From Metallumcola ferriviriculae (GTDB lineage: Bacteria > Bacillota > JADQBR01): a stretch of DNA of 64,000 nt. This document shows positions 25,341-33,831 of the stretch, in pieces. The stretch covers positions 1,216,501-1,280,500 of the forward strand of contig NZ_CP121694.1 in assembly GCF_035573695.1 (NCBI RefSeq). The letters are read 5' to 3'. The notes beneath the pieces were generated by a model. The model made no database searches, was not told the DNA's origin, and was given only the letters and a program-made list of their open reading frames with translations. Each line of letters starts with the position of its first letter. The first letter of the stretch is position 1. A program made the position numbers and the translations under genes.

Positions 25341-26151
25341 ACTCTTACCTCATCCGGCAGTGATAACGTCAATTCATAAAGAATCACCTGATATAAAGAC
25401 ATTTACCTTAAATTTTGTAAATGAGAGCCAGCAAAAACACTTCACTTATACACCGGGACAATTCATGGAGATATCCATCATGGGCGCAGGAGAAGCACCG
25501 ATATCAATTACCTCTTCCCCTACCCAACAGGGTATCCTTGAACTATGTATCCGGCAGGTAGGCACCTTGACCACATTACTGCACCAGCTGCAGCCTGGAA
25601 GTAAAGTGGGAATACGCGGACCCTACGGAAACGGTTTTCCGCTGGAAGAATTAAAAGGATACAACCTGCTTTTTATTGCCGGCGGTATTGGTTTGGCCCC
25701 GCTTCGCTCACTAATTAATTATGTTCTTTATCATCGCCAAGATTATGGTACAATTCACATCCTTTACGGAGCTAAGGCACCCGGTGAGTTAATCTTTTAC
25801 CGGGAACTTATCTGCTGGAATGGCAGGCAGAGTACCAATGTTCTTACCACAGTAGACCAAGGCAGTTATACATGGAAGGGAAATGTCGGTCTGGTAACAT
25901 CCCTATTAGATACACTTCGTGACATAGACCGGAATTTCAAAGCGATAGTCTGCGGACCGCCGGTAATGATACCTTTTGTGGTTAATGAGCTGCTAAAATT
26001 GGGCCTACCCGATGAGCATATCATCTCTACCCTAGAGAATCACATGAAATGCGGTATTGGCAAATGCGGTCACTGTTTAACCTGTGGTAAATACATTTGT
26101 ACCGACGGGCCGGTATTTAGTTATAAGGAGATGAAGTCTATGGGTTACTAA
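25327..26151 (+). CDS. HydG/AsrB-like FAD/NAD(P)-binding subunit
   Basis: 274 aa. ATG 25327 is eight bases after AGGAGGT; a GTG at 25324 is the alternative. Ferredoxin-NADP-reductase fold: FAD motif (SITSSP, after YTPGQFMEISI), NAD(P) loop (FIAGGIGLAPLRS, VCGPPVMIP) and a C-terminal [2Fe-2S] region (CGIGKCGHCLTCGKYIC). It is the usual partner of HydB/AsrA and makes the complex NAD(P)-reactive. It closes the formate dehydrogenase operon before a strong terminator. Confidence 0.9.
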   Translation: MPKNELLPHPAVITSIHKESPDIKTFTLNFVNESQQKHFTYTPGQFMEISIMGAGEAPISITSSPTQQGILELCIRQVGTLTTLLHQLQPGSKVGIRGPYGNGFPLEELKGYNLLFIAGGIGLAPLRSLINYVLYHRQDYGTIHILYGAKAPGELIFYRELICWNGRQSTNVLTTVDQGSYTWKGNVGLVTSLLDTLRDIDRNFKAIVCGPPVMIPFVVNELLKLGLPDEHIISTLENHMKCGIGKCGHCLTCGKYICTDGPVFSYKEMKSMGY

Positions 26152-26180
26152 AAGAAGCGCCGTAATTACGGCGCTTCTTT
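26151..26180. terminator. Terminator of the formate dehydrogenase operon
   Basis: A perfect inverted repeat with 15-base arms (AAAGAAGCGCCGTAA and its complement) ends in CTTCTTTC. It begins at the stop codon of the flavin subunit. Confidence 0.85.
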
Positions 26181-26228
26181 CAATGGGCAGCCGCCTGCCC
26201 GGTTAATAGCCTTAATATTCCATGTAGA

Positions 26229-26265
26229 AATAAATCCTTTTTTGTCGAACAAAAAAGGATTTATT
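26229..26265. terminator. Second long A/T-flanked hairpin
   Basis: 17-bp perfect arms with a CGA loop. The outer part is A/T-rich and the core is TCCTTTTTTGT/ACAAAAAAGGA. It probably works in both directions and isolates the PrpR-like gene from the formate dehydrogenase operon. Confidence 0.6.
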
Positions 26266-26369
26266 CTTTATTGTGTAGAAATGTGCTCATTACTTTACGT
26301 ATTTTCTGAAAGACACGAATATTTAGAATGTGAGTATAGTCAATAACATGAAGGGGGCTTTCTTTACCT

Positions 26370-28265
26370 ATGTCAAAGGTCAAGATTGGAGTAATTTCCA
26401 CCTATCCGGGGTTATCGGATTCCATCGCCAAGATGGCCGAGGGGATGGACGTGGAATTAATAATCAAAGAGGCTATTTTGGATGAGGGCGTGGCTACTGC
26501 CTACCAGATGGAGAAAGATGGAGTAGATGTAATAATCAGTCGGGGTGTAACGGGGAGGAAAATAAAAAAGGCACTATCCCTTCCTGTGGTTCTGATAGAA
26601 ATAACTTCATTCGATATTCTCCAAGCCCTTTATTCAGCCAAAAGTATGGGCCAGCGAATCGCTTTCCTGGGTCACAGGACCCAAGATTTTTGCGATTTTG
26701 AAAATATTATTAAAATCCTGGGTGCCGACGTGGTGCGTTATCCATATGGCGACACATTTGAAATGGAGGAGCAGGCTTCTAAACTATTAAGATCTGATGT
26801 GGATGTTTTGGTAAGTACCGGCCTATGTATTTATGAGATGGCTAAACGCTCAGGGATAAATGCCGTATTGGTACAGTCGGGATACGATGCCATTTACGGG
26901 TCAATTTATCGTGCGCTAGAATTAGTAAACGGTATTCGCAGAAATCAGGAACAATATAAGAAGTTCGGCTCCGTCCTAGAACTTTCCAACGACGGAATTT
27001 TAATAGTGGATAAGCACAACGAGATATCGTTTATGAATCCGGCGGCAGAAAATCTTTTGGATATGAATGCGGCCAAAATCGTAGGTAAATCATTGGACGA
27101 AATTCGGGAGTCAACTGTACTTGAGTCCTTAATCACTAATGTCAAAGGTGAAGAAGTTTTTAAAGAAGTTGGCAAAAGAAAATTTTTGGTCAACAGCATG
27201 TTACTAAATACTGGGGACGATTTATTGATATTGTTTCAAAGTGCAGACCGGATTCAAGTGATGGAACAAAATATTCGGCGGCAGCTATTTAAAAAAGGTT
27301 TATATGCCAAGCATTCTTTCAATAACATTATTGGCAATAGCGATGCTTTAAAAGAGGCGATAGAGGGGACGAAAAAGTTTGCCACCGCCAATGCCACGGT
27401 ACTGATCATGGGTGAGAGCGGCACCGGCAAAGAATTATTTGCCCAGAGTATTCATAATGAGAGTGATAGAAGGAAAGCGCCCTTTGTCGCAATTAACTGC
27501 GCGGCCCTGCCCGAAAGTCTATTGGAAAGTGAATTGTTTGGGTATGAAGAAGGTGCCTTCACCGGAGCCAAAAAGGGCGGCAAAATAGGTTTGTTTGAAA
27601 TGGCCCATGGGGGGACAATTTTCCTCGATGAGATTGGCGAAATGACACTGCCTGTCCAAGCCCGACTGCTGCGCGTGCTTCAAGAGCGGGAAATAATGAG
27701 GTTGGGCAGCGACAGGGTAATTCCGGTGGATGTAAGAATTATTGCTGCCACCAATTATGAATTGTACCAGGCGGTAGCGGAAGGAAATTTCCGCAATGAC
27801 CTTTACCATCGTCTGGAAGTATTAAATCTAGACATCCCTCCTTTACGAAATCGGAAAGAGGATATTAATTCACTGGCCAATTATTTTGTTGACCTTTATT
27901 CCTTTGAAGAAAAAAAGAAAGTGCCCCTGCTGACGAAGGGTGCTTTAGAGACTTTAAAGAAGTATGATTGGCCCGGCAACATAAGGGAGTTACAGAATAT
28001 TATTCATAAATACGTCTTATTATGGGAAGAGCAGCAACCCTGCGAGGAGCTCATAACTAAATTAATAAATGAAAAAATCAGAAAGACCTATAAAGTTAAG
28101 TCCATGGACGAAGATACCATAACGTTAAAAATCGGCAAAGTAGAAGACATGGAAAAACAGGTAATAGATTACTTATTGGCTACCGGAGCCAGTGTCAAAG
28201 ACATATCTGAAAAGATAGGCACCAGCCGGACGACTTTATGGCGGAAGACAAAAGCCGGTAATTAG
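26370..28265 (+). CDS. PrpR-like sigma-54-dependent activator
   Basis: 631 aa. A PrpR-type effector domain (about 1-190, starting KIGVISTYPGLSDSIAKM) is followed by PAS (about 200-310), an AAA+ core (about 325-565) with GESGTGKE, GAFTGA and IFLDEIGE, and a short C-terminal HTH (VKDISEKIGTSRTTLWRK). PrpR N-terminal domains sense acyl or carboxylate metabolites. Matching enhancer dyads and -24/-12 promoters stand before the TRAP transporter and the beta-oxidation operon, so this is their likely activator. Confidence 0.93.
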   Translation: MSKVKIGVISTYPGLSDSIAKMAEGMDVELIIKEAILDEGVATAYQMEKDGVDVIISRGVTGRKIKKALSLPVVLIEITSFDILQALYSAKSMGQRIAFLGHRTQDFCDFENIIKILGADVVRYPYGDTFEMEEQASKLLRSDVDVLVSTGLCIYEMAKRSGINAVLVQSGYDAIYGSIYRALELVNGIRRNQEQYKKFGSVLELSNDGILIVDKHNEISFMNPAAENLLDMNAAKIVGKSLDEIRESTVLESLITNVKGEEVFKEVGKRKFLVNSMLLNTGDDLLILFQSADRIQVMEQNIRRQLFKKGLYAKHSFNNIIGNSDALKEAIEGTKKFATANATVLIMGESGTGKELFAQSIHNESDRRKAPFVAINCAALPESLLESELFGYEEGAFTGAKKGGKIGLFEMAHGGTIFLDEIGEMTLPVQARLLRVLQEREIMRLGSDRVIPVDVRIIAATNYELYQAVAEGNFRNDLYHRLEVLNLDIPPLRNRKEDINSLANYFVDLYSFEEKKKVPLLTKGALETLKKYDWPGNIRELQNIIHKYVLLWEEQQPCEELITKLINEKIRKTYKVKSMDEDTITLKIGKVEDMEKQVIDYLLATGASVKDISEKIGTSRTTLWRKTKAGN

Positions 28266-28269
28266 CTTC

Positions 28270-28307
28270 TGTTTCAGGAGGAAACATCATCAGTTACAAA
28301 ATGAAAG
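28270..28307. promoter_or_regulatory. Tandem enhancer dyads before the TRAP operon
   Basis: TGTTTC-AGGAG-GAAACA (28270-28286) is a perfect inverted repeat. GTTAC-AAAAT-GAAAG (28293-28307) is a weaker copy with its centre 22 bases on, two helical turns. The first centre is about 131 bases before the predicted start site. The same motif precedes the beta-oxidation promoter. Confidence 0.7.
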
Positions 28308-28382
28308 AAGAGTACTAATGAAATTTTCGGATTAATTTAATTTTCTGAGAGTTTTAAACGATTTTTTAATTTCAAAAAATAA

Positions 28383-28398
28383 CGGCACGCTTCTTGCT
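28383..28398 (+). promoter_or_regulatory. Sigma-54 (-24/-12) promoter of the TAXI-TRAP operon
   Basis: CGGCACGCTTCTTGCT matches TGGCACG-N4-TTGCW at all positions but the first, with GG-GC spacing of 12. The predicted start is near 28409. The roughly 110-base leader contains an early AGGAGG before a five-codon frame, then the real gene. Confidence 0.85.
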
Positions 28399-28521
28399 TC
28401 TATACTAGGGCGAAAGATATTTTAAGGAGGTGTGTGATCATCAAGGCTTAGACTAATTGGACTTTTATTATTATTTGAATTTTAAAAAATCAGCAAAAAA
28501 TGGAACAGGAGTGAGAGTTAA

Positions 28522-29556
28522 ATGAAAAAAAAGAGAAGTCGTATCATATTATTAATATGTGTATTTGCTTTGGTTAGTTTGGTTGCCGGTTGCGGCGGTG
28601 GAGAAGGTTCTGCGCAGCTGCAAAACTTAAAATTCTTATCAGGTCCTACAGGGACAACCTGGTATTCTCAAGCCTCGGCTTTTGCGGGGATAGCTTCTAA
28701 AGACATGGGTACTACTGTAGATGTTTTAACTGGTTCAGCTATTAGTAATGTTATTCAAGTAGAAAACGGTAAAGCTGACATGGGTCTGACATTTGCATCT
28801 TACTTACCGGCTATGGCCAATGGTGAAGTAGTGGCCGAGATCGGCGATAAAGCATATTTTAGTGAACCAGTGAAAAATGTAAACACGCTGTTTAACTCAA
28901 CCACAGCAGCGTACGTTTTTCTAGTAAGTGCGGATTCCCCGTATCAGACGGTATCTGATTTAAAGGACCAGCCCATTAAATATGTGACATATCCCGTAGG
29001 TTTTACTGCCCGTTTTGTACCGGAGCAAATTCTCGCGGCACACGGTATCACCTATGACAACATCGAAGCAGCAGGCGGCAAGGTTGATATCGTTGGTAAG
29101 TATAAGGAAGCATGCGATCTTCTGGCAAAGGGCCAAACTGATGTTATCGCCTATACTATGGCGGTAAATGCTCAGTCAGCTGCCTTGGCTGAATTAGAGT
29201 CACAAAACGAATTTAGAATATTGAAGCTTGACCAGGATGCAGTGGAAAAGGTTACGAAAGAGCTGCCGCTGGTAGTAGCTACAGTGCCTAAGGGACTGCA
29301 TACCAGTATTAAAGAAGATGTAGATGTAATGGCCGATATCACTACTTGGGTAGTACGGGCCGATATGCCGGACGAAACTGTAACAAAAATTTTAGATGCT
29401 GTCATCGCTAACATGGATACCATGGCTCAAGTGGGCAACAGCGAATTTAAGGGCTTCACTGCCAAGGAATTAAGCAGACTGTACGGAAAAGGTTCGCAGA
29501 TTCCTTTCCATCCAGCAGCTGTCGAGTACTTCAAGGAAAAAGGAGCAATCCAATAA
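28522..29556 (+). CDS. TAXI-family TRAP transporter solute-binding lipoprotein
   Basis: 344 aa with a lipoprotein signal (basic N terminus, hydrophobic run, LVAGC). The mature sequence begins in the TAXI pattern (FLSGPTGTTWYSQASAFAGI) and continues with GKADMGLTF and DVIAYTMAVNAQS. It binds a carboxylate or amino acid outside the cell for the fused permease encoded next. It is the first gene after a sigma-54 promoter. The substrate is unknown; a fatty or organic acid would suit the beta-oxidation operon. Confidence 0.9.
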   Translation: MKKKRSRIILLICVFALVSLVAGCGGGEGSAQLQNLKFLSGPTGTTWYSQASAFAGIASKDMGTTVDVLTGSAISNVIQVENGKADMGLTFASYLPAMANGEVVAEIGDKAYFSEPVKNVNTLFNSTTAAYVFLVSADSPYQTVSDLKDQPIKYVTYPVGFTARFVPEQILAAHGITYDNIEAAGGKVDIVGKYKEACDLLAKGQTDVIAYTMAVNAQSAALAELESQNEFRILKLDQDAVEKVTKELPLVVATVPKGLHTSIKEDVDVMADITTWVVRADMPDETVTKILDAVIANMDTMAQVGNSEFKGFTAKELSRLYGKGSQIPFHPAAVEYFKEKGAIQ

Positions 29557-29597
29557 AGCATCGGAAAAAAATTTAAGTTAGAATACTTCTAAAGTGT

Positions 29598-29661
29598 GGA
29601 CCTCTTGCCTGTAAAATCCTTATAGTTTTCCAAATTTGGAATATAGCGCAGAGGTCCTTTT
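29598..29661 (+). terminator. Structured element between binding protein and permease (possible attenuator)
   Basis: GGACCTCT and AGAGGTCC form a stem followed by TTTTAT, enclosing an inner palindrome TTCCAAATTTGGAA (29628-29641). It could lower permease expression relative to the binding protein, a usual need in TRAP systems. Confidence 0.5.
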
Positions 29662-29717
29662 ATGTAAAAATATGATTTTTTCTAGCATCTTCAGCTAGTT
29701 GGTGGAGGGTTGAATTA

Positions 29718-31619
29718 ATGAACAGGAATCTACAAGGTTCAGTGGGAAAGATAATTGATATCTTAGCAGTATTATTAACACTATTTGCCCTGCAAATAAT
29801 AGTTGTCGGCCCAACCCTAGGATACAATGTATCTTTGGCAATATTCTTGGCTATTGCATTGCCCATGACGTTCTTTATTTATGCCGGCGGTCATAGCGAA
29901 TTCATGAAAAAGATCAATGTGGTTGACATGATTTTTGCTGTGCTTTCCGTGGTATCAATTGGATATTTGGTGGTCAGGGCCAACTATATTTTAACCAGGG
30001 TTGAGTACGTATCTCCTCTTTCAATAACTGATTATATTATGGGAATTATAGCCATAATAGCTGTTTTGGAGGCTACACGCCGAGCTATTGGTTTACCCAT
30101 GTCAGTTGTCGTATTAGTCTTATTTGGCTATGCAAGCTTCGGACAGTATTTACCGGCGCCCTTTGGCCATGCCGGGTTCACTTTGGATTGGATCATCGAT
30201 ACCATGTATCTGACTTCCCGAGGTATCTTTGGCAGTCCCTTATGGGTAGTAATCACTCTGGCATTTCCCTTTATATTTTACGGCGTAATTTTGGAACAGA
30301 TGGGGGTATTGAAATCCTTTTTGGATTTCGCCAACAGACTGTTTGGTAAATCTCAAGGTGCGCCTGCTAAGACGGCAATTGTAGCCGGAACATTTATGGG
30401 GATGGCCAGTGGGATGCCCATGTCCACAACCTACCTAATCGGATTTCCTACAATCCCGGAAATGAAAAAGGTGGGCTACCCTGGCAGGACGGCGGGGGCG
30501 ATAGCTGCGGTAGTAGGTACTGCAGCACAATTAATGCCGCCCATGTTGGGTGTAGCAGCTTTTATTGTGGCTCAATATATGGGAGTGCCATACATTAAAG
30601 TTGCCCAATACACTTTGCTGCCCGCCTTGCTTTTCTATTTCGTATTTTTTATTACAGTGCATTTGGAATCGAAAAGGTTAGACATCAAAGCTGTCGAGAC
30701 GCCTAAGGTCCCTTATAAAGATATCTTGTTAGGCGGCTTCCATATCTTCATCATAACCATTGCTATATTGCTCTATTTCCTGCTCAAGTTTTACCCGGTT
30801 GGGTTGGCCGCGTTCTACGCTTGTACGGTGGCGCTGTTATTCGGGGTGGCACGGAAAAAAGACAGGCTGACCTTAAAGGGTTTATATGCGATATTTGCTA
30901 AGACAGGAAAAACTTCGGTTTATATTGCCATTGCCTGTGCATCAGCTGGTATCATCACTGGCTTTTTGGTGGAGACAGGGTTAAACCTAAAATTTGCTAA
31001 CATGGTAATCACTTTCGGTCAAAACAGTCTCTTTCTAGCCTTAGTTTTATCAGCGATAGCCATCTTGGTGATGAGTATGGGGATGCCTTCTATCCCTGCG
31101 TATATCACCAGTATCGCAATTTTTGGTCCGGCTTTGATTAGACTTGGAGTAATTCCAGAGGTTGCTCATATTTTCTCCTTTTATTATGCAACTTTATATT
31201 CCATTACTCCTCCCGTAGCTTTTGCTTCTTATGCCGGGGCCCAAATCGCCGGTGAAGACCCGATGAAGACCGGCCTTGTAGCAGTAAGGCTGGGGATTAT
31301 GACTTATATCATTCCCTTTGTATTTGCCTATTCCCCGGCCTACTTGATGATTCCGGAATATTGGAATGCGTATGAGGTGTTCAGACTACTGGTCTTTGTA
31401 TTGCCCGGCTTAGTAGTATTTGCTGCCGGTATCAGCGGCTATCTCACCAGGACCCTTACCTCCTTGGAACGGTCCATGGCAGTTGCGGGCGGTTTAATGC
31501 TATTGCTTCCATTCAGCATCCTTGATTATATAGGATTTGTCTTAATGGTAGTGGTATTTTTTAAGCAAGGGGTATTCACCATGCTTTTCAACCGCAAAAA
31601 GCAGGAAAGTGCAGCATAG
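29718..31619 (+). CDS. TRAP transporter fused permease (DctQ-DctM, TAXI type)
   Basis: 633-aa polytopic membrane protein. The N-terminal four-helix DctQ-like part (about 1-160) is fused to the large DctM-like part with MGMASGMPMSTTYLIGFPTI and VMSMGMPSIPAYITSI repeats. It uses an ion gradient to import the ligand delivered by the TAXI protein. The ATG follows GGTGGAGGG. A strong terminator follows the gene. Confidence 0.92.
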   Translation: MNRNLQGSVGKIIDILAVLLTLFALQIIVVGPTLGYNVSLAIFLAIALPMTFFIYAGGHSEFMKKINVVDMIFAVLSVVSIGYLVVRANYILTRVEYVSPLSITDYIMGIIAIIAVLEATRRAIGLPMSVVVLVLFGYASFGQYLPAPFGHAGFTLDWIIDTMYLTSRGIFGSPLWVVITLAFPFIFYGVILEQMGVLKSFLDFANRLFGKSQGAPAKTAIVAGTFMGMASGMPMSTTYLIGFPTIPEMKKVGYPGRTAGAIAAVVGTAAQLMPPMLGVAAFIVAQYMGVPYIKVAQYTLLPALLFYFVFFITVHLESKRLDIKAVETPKVPYKDILLGGFHIFIITIAILLYFLLKFYPVGLAAFYACTVALLFGVARKKDRLTLKGLYAIFAKTGKTSVYIAIACASAGIITGFLVETGLNLKFANMVITFGQNSLFLALVLSAIAILVMSMGMPSIPAYITSIAIFGPALIRLGVIPEVAHIFSFYYATLYSITPPVAFASYAGAQIAGEDPMKTGLVAVRLGIMTYIIPFVFAYSPAYLMIPEYWNAYEVFRLLVFVLPGLVVFAAGISGYLTRTLTSLERSMAVAGGLMLLLPFSILDYIGFVLMVVVFFKQGVFTMLFNRKKQESAA

Positions 31620-31628
31620 ACATGTTAC

Positions 31629-31660
31629 AAAGGCCATCGTTTAAAGCGGTGGCCTTTTTT
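31629..31660 (+). terminator. Rho-independent terminator after the TRAP permease
   Basis: AAAGGCCA(TCG) and (CGG)TGGCCTTT form a stem followed by six T residues. Confidence 0.85.
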
Positions 31661-31680
31661 CGTGTTTACTCATTTACAAC

Positions 31681-31716
31681 GTTCTATTAGGCAACCTATT
31701 TGTTTCATTATGAAAC
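31681..31716. promoter_or_regulatory. Tandem enhancer dyads before the beta-oxidation operon
   Basis: GTTTCAT-T-ATGAAAC (31702-31716) is a perfect dyad within the TGTTTC-N5-GAAAC pattern. A weaker copy at 31681-31695 matches it at 11 of 15 positions with its centre 21 bases upstream. The main centre is about 139 bases before the predicted start, nearly the same geometry as at the TRAP promoter. Confidence 0.7.
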
Positions 31717-31822
31717 CTCCCAAGGGCCTTTGGCAGTAATGCAAGAATGAGATAGTCACGTGCAGGGCGAATTTGTTAGTGTTTTCTAACTTTTTAGCAT
31801 ATTCAATATATATAAAGGACAT

Positions 31823-31838
31823 TGGCATGAGTCTTGCT
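31823..31838 (+). promoter_or_regulatory. Sigma-54 (-24/-12) promoter of the beta-oxidation operon
   Basis: TGGCATGAGTCTTGCT matches the consensus with the 12-base GG-GC spacing. Transcription should begin near 31848 and run through at least ten genes. The leader up to the ATG at 31964 shows no supported gene. Confidence 0.85.
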
Positions 31839-31963
31839 ATTTAATTACATAAAGTTCAGACTATTTTAAGAGATAGAGCCGTTGGGAGGGAGACGGAGTT
31901 TAAAGTAAGAATTACTAAAGAGGGCAAGTCTCAATTTGTAACAAACAATAGGAGGGGTATGAA

Positions 31964-33802
31964 ATGGCAGAATTTGCCTACGATTTAAGGGACTTAAAAT
32001 TTATTCTTAATGAATGGCTTGATATGGAAGAGATTTTCGGCCTGGAAAGATTCAAGGATACTTATGAAATGGACGATGTGGATTTCATCTTAAATGAAGT
32101 TTATAAAATTGCCAAAGAGGTTGTTTCTCCGATTAATAAGCAGGGGGACGAGATCGGTATCAAATTTGAGGACGGGAAGGTTACGCTTCCGCCCGGTTAT
32201 GTGGATGTATTTAAATTTTTACAGGAAAACGGTTGGGGTTCAGCCAATGAATCTTTAGGTTCAGAAATGCTGATGCCGCTAACTTTATATCGAGCTTACA
32301 ACGAAATGTTGATGGCTGCCTGTCCGGCGCTGACCTCATATATCAAACTAACTACCGGTGCATCTAACCTTATTCACCGATTTGGTACCGACAAAGACAG
32401 AGAAATATTTATTGAGAATATGCTTAATGGCAAATGGAGCGGTACGATGTGTCTCACCGAACCTAACGCCGGCTCTGATGTGGGTGACTCCACTACCAGG
32501 GCTTATCCCACAGATGACCCCAGGATATATAAGATTAAAGGGACCAAGATGTTTATCACCGGCGGCGAGGTGGATCTGTCAGACAATATCATCCACATGG
32601 TTTTGGCTCGTCCAGAAGGCGGTGCCCCCGGTTCTAAGGGATTGGGACTATACATCGTACCGAAGATTTGGGTGAATGAAGACGGCAGCTTAGGAGAGCC
32701 CAATGATGTTACTTGCATCGGTATCGAGCACAAGATGGGTCTTAAGGCCTCTGCTACCGCTATGTTAAGTTTTGGTGAGAACGAAGGCTGCCGCGGAATT
32801 TTGGTGGGCAATCCCGCGGATGAAAAAGGCTTCTCGAAGGGTTTGGCCATGATGTTTCATATGATGAATGAATCCCGGATTGGCACAGGCCATAATGCTC
32901 TTGCCCAAATGGCCGAAGCATATTGCCTGTCTGCTCAGTATGCCACTGAACGTATTCAGGGGCGGCTGTTTACTGACCCCAAAGCCGGGCGCGTAGAGTT
33001 AATTAAGCACGAAGATATAAAAAGAATGCTGTTGGAAATCAAAGCACAAACAGAGGCCATTAGGGCGATGATATTTAAAGGTTTCTATTATTTGGATGTA
33101 GCCGAACACAGCGGTGATAAAGAGAAGGCCACAAGATATCAGGGTTTAGCGGAGATATTAACACCGCTGATTAAGGCCTACGCCAGTGAAACTGCTTGGC
33201 AGATGATTGGCCAAGCGATTCAAGTCTACGGTGGTGTTGGCTATACAGAGGAATATCCGGTATCTCAGTATGCAAGGGACGTTAAAATTCTTTCCATCTG
33301 GGAAGGGACATCCTTTATTCATGCTATGGACTTAGTAGGCCGTAAGATGCGGATGAAAGATGGAGTACCCTTTGCTAACTGGATGAGTGACCGGAGAGAA
33401 TTTATTGACCGGAATAAAGACGCTGAAGGATTTGGTAAGGAAATGCAGCAGTTGGAGAACGCGTATCAGTGCGTGGCTGAAATCAAGGACCTCTATGCAT
33501 CTTATTATGCTAACAAGGATGAAAAGGGAGAACTAATCCCGCTTTATGCTCCACGAGTGCTTACCTGCTGTGCCCAGCTTTTCGCCGGAGAAGCCATCAT
33601 GGACCAAGCGATGATAGCCAAGAAGAAGATTGCTGAGTTAGGCACTGACCACCATGACTATGCTTATTACACGGGAAAACTGGCCACGGCAAAATTCTTT
33701 ATTAATAATATCCTGCCTAACGTAAAAATGCAGGCGGAGCTGATTAAAAACGCTGATGTGTCGGCTATTGAATGTCCTGAAGAATCTTTGATAATCAGTT
33801 AA
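31964..33802 (+). CDS. Acyl-CoA dehydrogenase
   Basis: 612 aa, the long form with a C-terminal extension beyond the 380-aa core. It has the flavin/substrate segment MCLTEPNAGSDVGDSTTRA, ITGGEVDLSDNI, QVYGGVGYTEEYPVSQYARD and IWEGTSFIHAMDL, where the Glu is the likely catalytic base. It introduces the first double bond in acyl-CoA and passes electrons to ETF or another carrier; no ETF genes are in the window. The ATG follows TAGGAGGGGTATGAA. It leads the operon. Confidence 0.92.
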   Translation: MAEFAYDLRDLKFILNEWLDMEEIFGLERFKDTYEMDDVDFILNEVYKIAKEVVSPINKQGDEIGIKFEDGKVTLPPGYVDVFKFLQENGWGSANESLGSEMLMPLTLYRAYNEMLMAACPALTSYIKLTTGASNLIHRFGTDKDREIFIENMLNGKWSGTMCLTEPNAGSDVGDSTTRAYPTDDPRIYKIKGTKMFITGGEVDLSDNIIHMVLARPEGGAPGSKGLGLYIVPKIWVNEDGSLGEPNDVTCIGIEHKMGLKASATAMLSFGENEGCRGILVGNPADEKGFSKGLAMMFHMMNESRIGTGHNALAQMAEAYCLSAQYATERIQGRLFTDPKAGRVELIKHEDIKRMLLEIKAQTEAIRAMIFKGFYYLDVAEHSGDKEKATRYQGLAEILTPLIKAYASETAWQMIGQAIQVYGGVGYTEEYPVSQYARDVKILSIWEGTSFIHAMDLVGRKMRMKDGVPFANWMSDRREFIDRNKDAEGFGKEMQQLENAYQCVAEIKDLYASYYANKDEKGELIPLYAPRVLTCCAQLFAGEAIMDQAMIAKKKIAELGTDHHDYAYYTGKLATAKFFINNILPNVKMQAELIKNADVSAIECPEESLIIS

Positions 33803-33831
33803 GGATCCCATTGGTGCAAGGAGGACGACAG

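Noticed and set aside
28424-28455. AGGAGG followed by a five-codon frame in the TRAP leader as a peptide attenuator
   Set aside because: Too short to hold regulatory codons, and no alternative RNA hairpins were seen; left as a curiosity.
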